Origin: Halobacteriales archaeon QS_6_64_34
GTDB taxonomy: Archaea; Halobacteriota; Halobacteria; Halobacteriales; Haloarculaceae
DNA: 64,000 bases
Reading direction: 5' to 3'
Assembly: GCA_003020925.1 (NCBI GenBank)
Contig: PXRT01000005.1
Span: forward strand, 68,052 to 132,051
The translations under genes were made by a program, and so were the position numbers. Positions 1 through 8,065 of the stretch are shown here, piece by piece. A model generated the notes under the pieces. That model worked only from the letters and a program-made list of their open reading frames with translations. It made no database searches and was not told the origin of the DNA. How positions within the stretch are numbered: the stretch's first letter is position 1; the number at the start of each line of letters is the position of its first letter.

Positions 1-135
1 GTGACAGTCGTCTCACCGCCCGAGAGGACGACCGCAGGCGGTGAGATGGTATCACGCGTCGGCCCATTAATCCCGGCAACCCGGCCTGGGCCCGGCCGTC
101 CCGCCTGTAGCGACCAGTCGAACCAGCCCGCCGTG
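1..135. other. Window edge, no gene recognised
   Basis: This stretch precedes the stop codon of the leftmost gene. The ORF track has an open frame through it, but that frame runs antisense to the oxidoreductase gene and looks like a shadow. I see no tRNA, repeat or convincing promoter. Confidence 0.4.
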
Positions 136-1170
136 TCAGCGTTCGTCAGCGATTCGCTCGCCGGTCTCCAGTCCGTTCCTGACGGCCGCGTGCAATCGCG
201 GTTCCTCGGCCACCCAGTCGCCGGCGACGTAGAGGTCGTGGTCGGCCCCGGTCGACAGGGCGTCCCGGTCGACCGGCTCCTCGGGCTGGGCGTAGCGCCA
301 GTGCTGGTGGTCGGTCCAGTCGGGGTCGGTCAGCCGGTCGTCGTCGAGCAGGTGGGCGGCCCGCCCGGCTATCTCCTCGAGCAACCGGTCGGGGTGGGCG
401 TCGTAGTTGGCGACCGACCAGCCCTCGTTCATCTGGACCAGAAGCAGCGACTCCCCGTCGGGGACGTGGCCCGCCTTGCACTCCTCGCGGGCGAGCCAGC
501 CGATGTCGTGGGCCGTGTCGGTGTTGACGGCGGCGTACCACGGGACGTCGAGTTCGAAGGGGTAGTGGAGCATCCCCGAGATAACGGTCCGGTAGGGCAC
601 GGAGGCGATGGTCTGGCGCAGGTCACGACAGTCGTCGTGGTCCCAGTCGGCCTCGCCGAGCAGGTCGGCGGTCTGTGGCGCCGGCGGCGTGAGCAGGAGC
701 GCGTCGTAGTGTCCGTAGTCGGTCCCGTCGGCCGCGTGGACGCGCCAGCCGTCAGTCCTGCGGTCCAGCGTCTCGACCCGAACGCCGTTCTGAACGGTCG
801 CGTCAGTGGCCGCGAACAGCCGCTTTGCCAGTTGCGTGATGCCGGACTCGTAGGTCCACTTGTGGTCGTCGCTGTCCCGACCTTCGCCGATGTCGCCGTC
901 GCGCTCGAACGCGTAGATTGGCTCGTCCACGTCGACCAGCCCCTCGGTCGGGAGTGTCTCGGTGACCAGTTCGGTGACGCGCTCGTCGTCGGCCTTGAGA
1001 TAGTTGGCCCCGTACTCGTAGACGCAGTCGTCCTTCCGGCGGGTCGCGGCCCGCCCGCAGACGCCGTGACTCTTCTCGAAGACTGTGACGTCGAAAGCGG
1101 CGTCCCGGAGGGCGTAGGCTGTGGCCGCACCCGCCCCGCCTGCACCGACGACTGCGAGCTTCGATGTCAT
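136..1170 (-). CDS. FAD/NAD(P)-dependent amine oxidoreductase, renalase-like
   Basis: 344 aa. The N-terminus is a Rossmann dinucleotide-binding site (VVGAGGAGAATAYALR, about residues 7-22) followed by the FEKSHGVCGRAATRR stretch typical of flavin monooxygenase/renalase-type enzymes, where the acidic residue binds the ADP ribose. The C-terminal DLYVAGDW segment (about residues 312-320) matches the second FAD-contacting motif of this family. It is probably a soluble cytoplasmic flavoprotein acting on an amine or reduced nicotinamide; the substrate cannot be told from sequence. It is a stand-alone gene, divergent from nothing and about 60 bp downstream of elp3 on the same strand. The ATG at 1170 directly precedes the binding motif, as expected. 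Confidence 0.82.
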   Translation of the reverse strand: MTSKLAVVGAGGAGAATAYALRDAAFDVTVFEKSHGVCGRAATRRKDDCVYEYGANYLKADDERVTELVTETLPTEGLVDVDEPIYAFERDGDIGEGRDSDDHKWTYESGITQLAKRLFAATDATVQNGVRVETLDRRTDGWRVHAADGTDYGHYDALLLTPPAPQTADLLGEADWDHDDCRDLRQTIASVPYRTVISGMLHYPFELDVPWYAAVNTDTAHDIGWLAREECKAGHVPDGESLLLVQMNEGWSVANYDAHPDRLLEEIAGRAAHLLDDDRLTDPDWTDHQHWRYAQPEEPVDRDALSTGADHDLYVAGDWVAEEPRLHAAVRNGLETGERIADER

Positions 1171-1230
1171 GGTCGGACAGTGGGGCGGGGCGAGTAAATA
1201 ACCAGCCCAAAACGGCAGGCCGGAGCGAGA

Positions 1231-2922
1231 TTACTCCAGCTGTTTGCTGACGTAGGGGCCGTCCTGCTTGTAGCCGAGTTTCTCCCGGTAGTACTGCCGG
1301 ACGCCGATGCCGGAGATGACCGCAATCTTCGAGAAGCCGGCATCACGAGCCAGTTCCTCCGCCTCGGCGAGCAGGCGCTTGCCGTACCCCCTGTGTTGGT
1401 GGTCGTCGTCCCCCGCCGTCTGTCCGACACCCACGGAGTTCCCGTAGACGTGGAGTTCCCGGACCAGCGCGGCGTCGTCGAGTTCGCGGCGGACTGGGTC
1501 CGATGCTGTGGACGGCGCGGTTCCGCCGTCCGCGTGGGAGGGAAACCGGAGCCGACAGAAGCCCACCAGCACGTCGGTGTCGAAGTCCTCGAAGGAGATA
1601 AACTGCTCCGTGCCGCCACAGGCCTCGTAGGTCATCACGTTCAGGTCGATGTCCTCGGCGACCGCCTCGGAGTGACCCGCTTCCCGACAGCGGATACACT
1701 CGCAGGCCCAGCCGTGCTTTTCCATCTCCTTCCAGGCGAGTTGACGGAGGTTGGACTTCCAGACGCCACCCTCGATGAAATCCGCCGGAATGTCCCGCTG
1801 GACCCGCTGGAGGCGGGTGTAGCGGGGAATCATGTCCTTGATTTCGGCGACGAGTTCGGCCGCCTCCTCGTTGTTCAGGGGGTCGTAGTCGTTCTTTTTC
1901 CACCAGTCGTACGTGACGGTGCCCGGCACGACGAGTGTCGGATAGATTTTGAGGTAATCCGGCTTCCAGTCGGTCTCCGAGAAGATTCGCCGGAAGTCCT
2001 CCAGACACATCTCCTTGCTCATCCCGGGTTGGCCCGGCATCATGTGGAAGCCGACCTTGAACGCCGAGTCTCGCAGCCGGCGGTTGGCGTCGATGCTCGC
2101 CTGGACGCCGTGGCCCCGGTGCATCTCGCGGTTGATTCGCTCGAAGGTCGTCTGGACGCCGACCTCCACTTTCGTCCCCCCAAGCCGGAGCATCCGGTCT
2201 ATCTGCTCGGGGTCACACCAGTCGGGCTTGGTCTCGAAGGTGGTCGCGACGTTTCGGACGTCGGCGGTCTCGTTTTCGGCGATGACGTCCTCCAGATAGC
2301 GGAAGTCGTAGTCGTCCTCGGCGAAACTGATGTCTTCGGCGGGCTGTGGCTCGGCGTCGACGTCGAAGTCGTTCATCGCCTCCAGGGCCCGCTTGACGAA
2401 CCACTCCTGATAGTCGTGGCTCCGAGCGGTCATCGTCCCGCCCATGATAATCAACTCCGCTTTGTCGACCGGGTGGCCGATTTCCCGGAGCTGATTCAGC
2501 CGGAGGGTCACCTGGCCGTAGGGGTCGTAATCGTTTTGCTCGCCGCGAGCGGCGGCGGGCTCGTGGCCGGTGTACGATTGGGCCGAGGAGAACTCCGAGT
2601 CCGGCCCGCCCGGACAGTAGAGACACTTCCCGTGGGGACACCGATGGGGCGAGGTCATGATGGCAATCGGCGAGACGCCCGACGCGGTACGGACCGGCTT
2701 GCGCTGGAGCACCTCCTCTAAGACCTCGCGGTGTTCCTGTGGCGCGTAGTCGAGCAGTTCGGAGTTCTGGGGGACCTTCGGGGCCGAGTACTCCCGGCAG
2801 ACGTCGATTTTGGCTCTCTCGACATCGTCGCGTTCGACCTCGCCGGCGAGGATGCGGTCGACCAGCTCCGCACACACCTGCTGGAAGGCCTCGGTCTCCT
2901 CCGGTTCGGTCTCCGTGCTCAT
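1231..2922 (-). CDS. elp3: tRNA uridine(34) carboxymethyl-modifying radical SAM/GNAT enzyme Elp3
   Basis: 563 aa, the usual size of archaeal Elp3. The radical SAM cluster motif is visible as CPHGKCLYCPGG (about residues 94-105), preceded by the conserved VSPIAIMTSPHRCPHG region. The C-terminal third is a GNAT acetyltransferase fold (HVYGNSVGVGQ... GYGKRLLAEAEELA). Elp3 uses acetyl-CoA and SAM chemistry to start cm5U modification at wobble uridine 34 of tRNAs. Archaea carry Elp3 without the other eukaryotic Elongator subunits, so its isolated position here is normal. An internal Cys-rich segment (CECIRCREAG) matches the zinc-binding part of the family. No frame damage is seen. Confidence 0.95.
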   Translation of the reverse strand: MSTETEPEETEAFQQVCAELVDRILAGEVERDDVERAKIDVCREYSAPKVPQNSELLDYAPQEHREVLEEVLQRKPVRTASGVSPIAIMTSPHRCPHGKCLYCPGGPDSEFSSAQSYTGHEPAAARGEQNDYDPYGQVTLRLNQLREIGHPVDKAELIIMGGTMTARSHDYQEWFVKRALEAMNDFDVDAEPQPAEDISFAEDDYDFRYLEDVIAENETADVRNVATTFETKPDWCDPEQIDRMLRLGGTKVEVGVQTTFERINREMHRGHGVQASIDANRRLRDSAFKVGFHMMPGQPGMSKEMCLEDFRRIFSETDWKPDYLKIYPTLVVPGTVTYDWWKKNDYDPLNNEEAAELVAEIKDMIPRYTRLQRVQRDIPADFIEGGVWKSNLRQLAWKEMEKHGWACECIRCREAGHSEAVAEDIDLNVMTYEACGGTEQFISFEDFDTDVLVGFCRLRFPSHADGGTAPSTASDPVRRELDDAALVRELHVYGNSVGVGQTAGDDDHQHRGYGKRLLAEAEELARDAGFSKIAVISGIGVRQYYREKLGYKQDGPYVSKQLE

Positions 2923-3023
2923 CGCTTACCGGAACTGGTCGACACGGCCGAATAAGCGTGTCGCTCGGGCAGCCGCCGACGGAGTCGGGCCCACAGCCCG
3001 CGAACGCCGGGTATGACCGACGT

Positions 3024-3314
3024 GTGACGCCGTACATCGCGACGAGCATTGACGGACCGTCGCGGCCGAACGGGAGTCGACTGGTTGGCGGCGTTCGACG
3101 CCGGCGACAGCTACGAGCGGTTCGTCGTCGGCGTCGACGCGCTCGTCGTGGGTCAGCGACGTACGAACAGGTTCGTGACTTCGGGTGGCTCTACGGCGAC
3201 CGGCCCACATGCGTCCTCACGAGCCGCGAGCTACCGAGTCCGTCGAACCGCGACACGACATCACCGAGTGACCGGTTGTGCGCGGGTGTCACACCTCGCC
3301 GCCAGTTTCAGTAG
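3024..3314 (+). pseudogene. Frameshifted and C-terminally truncated DHFR/RibD-C-like reductase
   Basis: Three frame-hopping pieces read as one protein. Frame 3 gives VTPYIATSIDGPSRPNGS, then frame 1 gives VDWLAAFDAGDSYERFVVGVDALVVG (from about 3076), then frame 3 again gives ATYEQVRDFGWLYGDRPTCVLTSRELP (from about 3156). This is the order of motifs in the RibD C-terminal/dihydrofolate-reductase-like family (start IATSIDG, then VDWL, then DALVVGRxTYE, then VLTSR). Two single-base frameshifts are needed, and the second half of the domain (after the VLTSR strand) is absent. The GTG at 3024 is only the presumed old start. The gene is therefore inactive unless the shifts are sequence errors. Confidence 0.72.
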
Positions 3315-3336
3315 GGTAGCGATCGAAGATACAGGT

Positions 3337-3468
3337 ATGAGCGACGCCACGGCGAGCGACACGTCGGACCGGCCCGAGTTCCGCGGCTGCGTCTTCTGTT
3401 ATGCGGGCGAGTGGGCTTACTATGGCGCGAAGACGGCCGTAAGGTCGGTGTCCGGGACACGCGAGTGA
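3337..3468 (+). CDS. Possible 43-aa small protein, unrecognised
   Basis: A short frame with an ATG start reads MSDATASDTSDRPEFRGCVF and ends AVRSVSGTRE. It is preceded by GATACAGGT and ends 2 bp before the stop of the convergent antiporter gene. It has two cysteines (CVFC) that could be half of a zinc site, and acidic N-terminal composition like other haloarchaeal small proteins. I do not recognise a family. It could equally be the 5' end of a truncated gene, or chance. Confidence 0.3.
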   Translation: MSDATASDTSDRPEFRGCVFCYAGEWAYYGAKTAVRSVSGTRE

Positions 3469-3470
3469 CC

Positions 3471-5198
3471 CTACGCGTCCCCGTCAGCGGATGAGCGGTC
3501 ATCAACGCCGTCCACGTTTAGCCCGTATTCGGCCGCCCGTCGCCGCCAGAACTCTTCGTACTCTTCTTCGGTCTCCGAGACCGTCCGCTGGCCGCTTCTG
3601 ACCCTGTCGAGCTTGACGTTCAGCTCCTCGACGAGTTCGTCCCCGACGTCGCCCGAGACGACGCCATTGCGCGTCGCGTCCAGCGTCGCGCTCTTCTCGC
3701 GCTGGAGAATTTGCCGTTCGCCGGCCAGCACCCGCTCGTGTCGGAGCACCGGGTTCTCGCGCGTCAGCGTGGCGATGGCCTCGCTGAGCTGTGCCCGCTC
3801 CCGCTCGTACTCGGCGATGAAATCGTCGTAAACGTCCTGTGGAACGTCGCCGTTCCGATGGAGTTCCTCGGTCGCGTCCAGCGCGGCCTCGACGGCTCGT
3901 GCCCGTCCGAGGAGGAGTTCGAACAGCTCTTCGGCGTCGCTGCGCGTGACGATGCCGACCCGGTCAAGCAGGTTCGACATCGTCAGTCCCTGTACCACCA
4001 GCGAGAAGGCCGCGACGCCGAACACCATCGCGCGAAGCTGCGCACGCAGCGGCGTCGACGGCGGTAGGCCGAGCACCAGCGCGATGGAAATCGACGCGTG
4101 AAGCCCGCCCCAGACTATCACGTGCTGGTACTGTCGCGGGACGGTCGGCTCCGTCACGCGGTTCGCCACGGCCGCGAGGGGGTAGACGACGGCCGCCCTG
4201 GCGGCCAGCACGAGCGGGATGGCCAGAGCGATGAGCGCCGCGTTGGCGACGAGGTCGTCCAGCGGCGTCGTCACGCCTATCATCAGGAAGATGAACGTGT
4301 TGACGATGAACGCGGCCGTCTCCCAGGTGTTGAAGACGGCGACCTTCGTCTGCGGGCTCATCGCGTACTCGGCGCCGCGGTTGCCGATGAAGAGGCCGGC
4401 GGTGACGGTGGCGATGACCCCGGAGAGATGGATGCCGAGAACGTCCGCCGCGTAGTGTTCGGCCAGCAGGAACGCGCCGTATGCGAGGATGATGGTCAGG
4501 ATTATCTCCGTCATGTGGTCGTCGAGCGACGACATGACCGAGTACGCCAGCAACCCACCCACCAGCCCGACGACCAGCCCGCCCCCGGAAACCAGGACGA
4601 TGTCGAGGAGCAACGTTCCGAGACCACGCGCGGTGAACAGCGCCGCCGAGCCACCCGCTTCGGAGCCGCTCACGTAGCCCAGCAGCGCCGTGAACACGAC
4701 GACGCCCACGCCGTCGTTGATGAGGCTCTCGCCCTCGACGAGGGTCGCGAGCCGTTCGGGCGCGCCGAGTTCCTCGAATAAGGCTAGCACCGACACCGGG
4801 TCGGTCGGCAGTATCATCGAGGCGAACAGCAGCGCGAGCAGGAGGTCGAACCCCGGGAACAGGGACGCGCCAGCGAGGCCGAGCAGCGTGACCGACACCA
4901 GCAGGCCGACGACGGCGAGCAGCAGTATCGGCAGGCGGTCCCGGCGCAGGCGCTCCAGGTCGGTCGTCGCCGCGCCCTCGAACAGCAGTGGGGGCAGGAG
5001 CACGAGCAGGATCAAGTCGTGGGAGAGTTCGATTTCGATGGTGATGCCGACCACTGAGGCCGCGAAGCCGGCGATGAGCAGGGCGATCGTGTAGGGGAAA
5101 TCGCCGATTTTCGCGACGAAGATGCCGACGGCGGCCGCGATGATGAAGACGGCGAGCAGATCCGCGAGCAGTGCTACGGGGATGCCACTTTGTGCCAT
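3471..5198 (-). CDS. CPA1-family Na+/H+ (monovalent cation/proton) antiporter
   Basis: 575 aa. The first ~400 residues are about twelve hydrophobic segments. The transport signature of the CPA1/NhaP group is present: FASMILPTDPVSVLALFEELGAPERLATLVEGESLINDGVGVVVF, which holds the TDP of the discontinuous helix and the ND pair of the ion-binding site. The last ~150 residues are a soluble, charged, coiled-coil-like tail (AIATLTRENPVLRHERVLAGERQ). In a halophile it would exchange Na+ or K+ for H+ at the cytoplasmic membrane for pH and ion homeostasis. It stands alone, convergent with the small ORF/pseudogene region at 3.0-3.5 kb. Confidence 0.9.
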   Translation of the reverse strand: MAQSGIPVALLADLLAVFIIAAAVGIFVAKIGDFPYTIALLIAGFAASVVGITIEIELSHDLILLVLLPPLLFEGAATTDLERLRRDRLPILLLAVVGLLVSVTLLGLAGASLFPGFDLLLALLFASMILPTDPVSVLALFEELGAPERLATLVEGESLINDGVGVVVFTALLGYVSGSEAGGSAALFTARGLGTLLLDIVLVSGGGLVVGLVGGLLAYSVMSSLDDHMTEIILTIILAYGAFLLAEHYAADVLGIHLSGVIATVTAGLFIGNRGAEYAMSPQTKVAVFNTWETAAFIVNTFIFLMIGVTTPLDDLVANAALIALAIPLVLAARAAVVYPLAAVANRVTEPTVPRQYQHVIVWGGLHASISIALVLGLPPSTPLRAQLRAMVFGVAAFSLVVQGLTMSNLLDRVGIVTRSDAEELFELLLGRARAVEAALDATEELHRNGDVPQDVYDDFIAEYERERAQLSEAIATLTRENPVLRHERVLAGERQILQREKSATLDATRNGVVSGDVGDELVEELNVKLDRVRSGQRTVSETEEEYEEFWRRRAAEYGLNVDGVDDRSSADGDA

Positions 5199-5242
5199 TG
5201 TCGACAGTTGGGTGGCTCGGACTGTAAGTCTGGTTTACACTT

Positions 5243-5734
5243 TCACGATTCTTCCCAGTAGTTCAGTTCGGCGTGCCGGTCGAGATACGTCGATAGCGAC
5301 CGCTCCTCGCTATCGCCGCCCGGTGGGGCACCGGCGTAGAGCCCGACCATGTCCCGGTCCGGATAGACGGTGATGTCGGGCTCCTCCATGGTCGAGTGCA
5401 TCAGCAGGCGGAGGCCCTCGTCGCCGGCCTCGATGTCGTGGGCGCTCTCCTCGCCGGCCGGCAGGGCGACGTAGTCGCCGGCCGAGAGGGGGTGTTCGGT
5501 CTCGTCGGACCCCAGAAAGAGGGTCCCACTCCCGTCGAGGACGAAAATCGACTCCTCGTTGCCCTCGTGGTAGTGCCGGACCCACAGCCGCTTGCCCGGT
5601 GGTACCTCATAGAGGCTCGTTCCCAACGCCTCGCCGCCGGCGGCCGCGCCCAGTTGCTTGCGCTTGAACTGTCGGTCGCCGTGGTCGTGTTCGGTCCACT
5701 CCAGGTCGGCAACGTTCACGGGGCCGTCGCTCAT
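5243..5734 (-). CDS. Cupin domain protein, copy A
   Basis: 163 aa single-domain cupin. Motif 1 is readable as RHYHEGNEESIFVLDGSGTLFLG (about residues 48-70) and motif 2 follows PLSAGDYVALPAGEESAHD. It is clearly paralogous to the cupin at 8066-8593: both begin with an acidic leader then L-W-E-DHG-R-FKRKQLGAAAGGE-LGTSLYE and end with L-(N/D)YW(D/E)E. The substrate is unknown; cupins of this type are often metal-binding sugar or small-molecule enzymes or sensors. Immediately upstream on the same strand sits a copy of the 3' end of the DHH gene, so the pair repeats the arrangement at 8.07-10.8 kb. Confidence 0.85.
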   Translation of the reverse strand: MSDGPVNVADLEWTEHDHGDRQFKRKQLGAAAGGEALGTSLYEVPPGKRLWVRHYHEGNEESIFVLDGSGTLFLGSDETEHPLSAGDYVALPAGEESAHDIEAGDEGLRLLMHSTMEEPDITVYPDRDMVGLYAGAPPGGDSEERSLSTYLDRHAELNYWEES

Positions 5735-5776
5735 ACCGAGTCGACAGCGACCGGAGAAAAAAACCCTGTGTCGTTA

Positions 5777-5990
5777 CAGGTCCTCGGCCAGCCGTTCGAG
5801 CGTGGCGTCGAGCACCGCGTCACGCTCGCCGGCCAGATACCGGAGGGAGCCGTCTCGGACGCTGCGGGTCGTGACGCCGCCCTCGGGCGCGGCCTCGTCA
5901 ACGTCGGCGACGAGTTCGTGGAGGTCCACGTCGGCGTCGGTGCGGACGTACAGTGTGTCCGTGTCGTCACCGTAGCCGGTGGCTGGGCGG
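5777..5990 (-). pseudogene. 3'-end fragment of a DHH/RecJ-like gene (duplicate of the 8633-10789 gene)
   Basis: Reading leftwards, the frame gives DTDTLYVRTDADVDLHELVA and then the rest of the same C-terminus to DAVLDATLERLAEDL and a TAA stop at 5777. It matches the last ~65 residues of the intact DHH gene; the final ~10 residues differ (intact copy: DAVLDAVIDVVADEVA). The nucleotide match is 163 bp (5804-5966) with three mismatches, all synonymous in this frame. Homology stops at 5967, next to unrelated sequence. There is no start codon or N-terminal domain, so this is a broken leftover of a duplicated gene. Confidence 0.85.
5804..5966. repeat. 163-bp direct repeat, copy 1 (partner 8666-8828)
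   Basis: Aligned base by base against 8666-8828, the two copies differ at three positions only, all transitions. Same orientation, 2,862 bp apart. They lie in the C-terminal coding part of the intact DHH gene and of its fragment. Confidence 0.92.
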
Positions 5991-6091
5991 GGTTCGTTCA
6001 GGACTGGTCTAGAAGAGTCGGCGACAACCCGGCGCTGTTTTTCAATGAAGTCTGGGGATGGGATATCCCAGAGTTCATCGCGAAGCGAGCT

Positions 6092-6610
6092 ATGCTGGCT
6101 GCTCCTCTAGGAATGCAACCGTTCATTGATTACATGAGCGTCGTTCCGAACACCTACTCGTTCATCGAATTCATCGTGCTCGCAGACGGTCGGCGGTACG
6201 CCAGAGTCTGGGACGCTAGTATCTATCCGTCACTCGCAACGTACGTCGATAAAAGATTACAGGAACTGGAGAAGATGCCATACAACACGGACGAACGGTT
6301 CAACGCAAATGTCTTCGCGTTCATGCTGGAGGCATCAGTTGGTGTAACTCCGTATCACACCCCACTCGACTTCTACTCCAGACTGATCAAAGATGACGAT
6401 CTCAGAGAAGGGATGCTGCAGGAACCGATACAGGATCTGATCGACCTCCTGCCAGTTGGCTGGGGGGTCAACGAGTTGATGTCCGATGTACCCCGGGCGA
6501 CTGTCGGCTTAGATAGTTATGACGGCGTGCCGCTCGACGAACAGGATGCTCCCTTCGGACTGGCTGAGGGCCTTTTATTCCCATTGGCAAATAAGGTAGA
6601 GTCGGAGTAG
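6092..6610 (+). CDS. Unrecognised protein, probably 5'-truncated
   Basis: From the first in-frame ATG the product is 172 aa (MLAAPLGMQPFIDYMSVVPN...). Protein-like sequence in the same frame continues upstream to about 6000 (NPALFFNEVWGWDIPEFIAKRAM) with no ATG or GTG, and then runs into the antisense of the DHH fragment at the 5967 breakpoint. This suggests that the real N-terminus was lost in the rearrangement. Composition is less GC-rich than the neighbours, with more AT-ending codons, which points to foreign origin. No motif, signal peptide or membrane segment is recognised. The ORF-track start at 5396 is an artefact of the open antisense frame. Confidence 0.5.
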   Translation: MLAAPLGMQPFIDYMSVVPNTYSFIEFIVLADGRRYARVWDASIYPSLATYVDKRLQELEKMPYNTDERFNANVFAFMLEASVGVTPYHTPLDFYSRLIKDDDLREGMLQEPIQDLIDLLPVGWGVNELMSDVPRATVGLDSYDGVPLDEQDAPFGLAEGLLFPLANKVESE

Positions 6611-6666
6611 TACCCGACCAAACCCCCTCGGTTGCTCGGCGGACTGCTTAAACCTCTACGCTCCCC

Positions 6667-7749
6667 ATGCCCCCCATATCACTGAACCGAAGATCATTCA
6701 TTTCGGCCCTCTCAGTCTCGACTCTCTCGACAGCGGGTTGTGTGGAAATCGATACCGACCCTGAGCGAACGTGGACACCAGACCGCGACCGCCTCCGATG
6801 GCGTCGCTGGGTAGACGGACGTGCCGCTTCGAGTCCTGCTCTGCACGATGGGACTCTCTATATCGGGAGCTTCGACGGGGCCCTCCGAGCACTCGATCCG
6901 GGTGATGGATCCGTTCGCTGGACGTACGAGACAAATGGCGAGATATGGTCGAGTCCTGCTGTTACCGATACTGCGGTCTACGTCGGTAGCAAGGATTCGA
7001 ATCTACACTGTCTCGGGCACGACGGGTCGGAAAAGTGGCAATTCGAAACGGAAGGAAGCATCTGGGGAGGTCGCCCCGCCGTGCATAGGAACTCCGTGTA
7101 CGTCGGAAGTGAAGACGGAGTCGTCTACGCGATCGACGCCGGAACTGGGACCGAACAGTGGGGCTATCAAACCGGTGATGGGGTATTCGGACCCCCGAAT
7201 GTAACTGGTCAGACAGTATTCGCCGGAAACAGGGGTGGCTCACTCATGGCACTCGATTCGTCGACGGGCGACCGACGGTGGGAGTTCACAGTCGATGATT
7301 CGTTCGACGCTGGCCTCGCGATGGCAGGAGACATAGTGTTAGCAGGGTGCAAGAACGAGACCCTCTACGCACTGGATGCCGAGAACGGCCGAAATCGTTG
7401 GTCCTACGGGACTAGCGAAGGGATCAACGTTAGTCCCGCGATTGCTGGTGGAACTGCCTACTTCGGCGATTGGGGCGGTAACTTCTACGCCATCGATGTG
7501 GATTCCGGTAACGAACGGTGGACGAGTGACGCTCCGATCGGGACGATCAACTGTGACCCGGTGGTCGTCGACGGGCTGGTCTACACGGGGGACCTCCGGG
7601 GGTACCTGCGCGCCTTCGATACCGAGACAGGGGAAGAGCAGTGGTCGTACCGAACTGACAACGCGGTCCACTCGACACCGGTCCTCACCGATGACACCAT
7701 CTACTTCGGGAGCAACGACGGATACGTTTACGCCGTCGAACGACCGTAA
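6667..7749 (+). CDS. Tat-exported lipoprotein with PQQ-like beta-propeller repeats
   Basis: 360 aa. The N-terminus has a twin-arginine signal (LNRRSFISALSVSTLSTAGC): RRSFI, a short hydrophobic stretch and a lipobox LSTAGC, the usual haloarchaeal route to a membrane-anchored surface lipoprotein. The rest is a series of about seven WD-like/PQQ-like blades, each with a strand of the form xVYVGSxDGxLxALDxxxGxxxWxYxT. This is the BamB/PQQ-dependent dehydrogenase-like propeller fold. The catalytic residues of true quinoprotein dehydrogenases are not evident, so a scaffold or binding role is more likely. It lies between the two cupin/DHH duplications, and like the gene before it is somewhat less GC-rich than average. 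Confidence 0.85.
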   Translation: MPPISLNRRSFISALSVSTLSTAGCVEIDTDPERTWTPDRDRLRWRRWVDGRAASSPALHDGTLYIGSFDGALRALDPGDGSVRWTYETNGEIWSSPAVTDTAVYVGSKDSNLHCLGHDGSEKWQFETEGSIWGGRPAVHRNSVYVGSEDGVVYAIDAGTGTEQWGYQTGDGVFGPPNVTGQTVFAGNRGGSLMALDSSTGDRRWEFTVDDSFDAGLAMAGDIVLAGCKNETLYALDAENGRNRWSYGTSEGINVSPAIAGGTAYFGDWGGNFYAIDVDSGNERWTSDAPIGTINCDPVVVDGLVYTGDLRGYLRAFDTETGEEQWSYRTDNAVHSTPVLTDDTIYFGSNDGYVYAVERP

Positions 7750-7848
7750 GCAGTCGGCTAGCGCTCTCACAGGCGTTCTACGGTTCGAGCGACGGGGACC
7801 GGTTCGGCGGCAGCGGTTTCTATCCGTGAGTCCTCATCCCCCGTATGC

Positions 7849-8062
7849 ATGCGCGTCACCGATTTCGACATTGAACGAGTACAGCGACGAGCGGTTCACC
7901 GCCCGCGAGGCGTTCCGGAGCGACCACATGAAGGTCGTCTGGGGGTACTTCGAGCCGGGGCAGTTCGTCCCGGTCTACGCGCCCAGCAGCGACATCGCCA
8001 GCCACGTCCGCGATGGGCTCCGCCGCGGCGTCTTCGATCCAAAGGCGGAGGTGGGAGACTGA
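7849..8062 (+). pseudogene. Frameshifted cupin-like fragment
   Basis: The frame from the ATG at 7849 reads MRVTDFDIE and then becomes nonsense. The neighbouring frame continues NEYSDERFTAREAFRSDHMKVVWGYFEPGQFVPVYAPSSDIA, which has the F-x-PGQF-x-P-x-x-AP-x-SD core of a small haloarchaeal cupin-like family. One frameshift near 7875 is needed. After HVRDG the sequence no longer resembles a cupin and ends at a TGA (8062), so the 3' part is lost too. It is convergent with cupin copy B and 3 bp away. Confidence 0.6.
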
Positions 8063-8065
8063 CCG

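Noticed and set aside
1-1197. 398-aa plus-strand ORF
   Set aside because: Exact antisense of the oxidoreductase gene. Valine/glycine-rich shadow composition typical of the reverse of a GC-rich gene, no motif.
1393-2721. 442-aa plus-strand ORF antisense to elp3
   Set aside because: Long only because stop codons are rare opposite GC-rich genes; the minus strand has the complete Elp3 motifs.
5396-6091. N-terminal part of the 404-aa plus-strand ORF
   Set aside because: Antisense of cupin A and the DHH fragment; only the part after about 6000 looks like protein.
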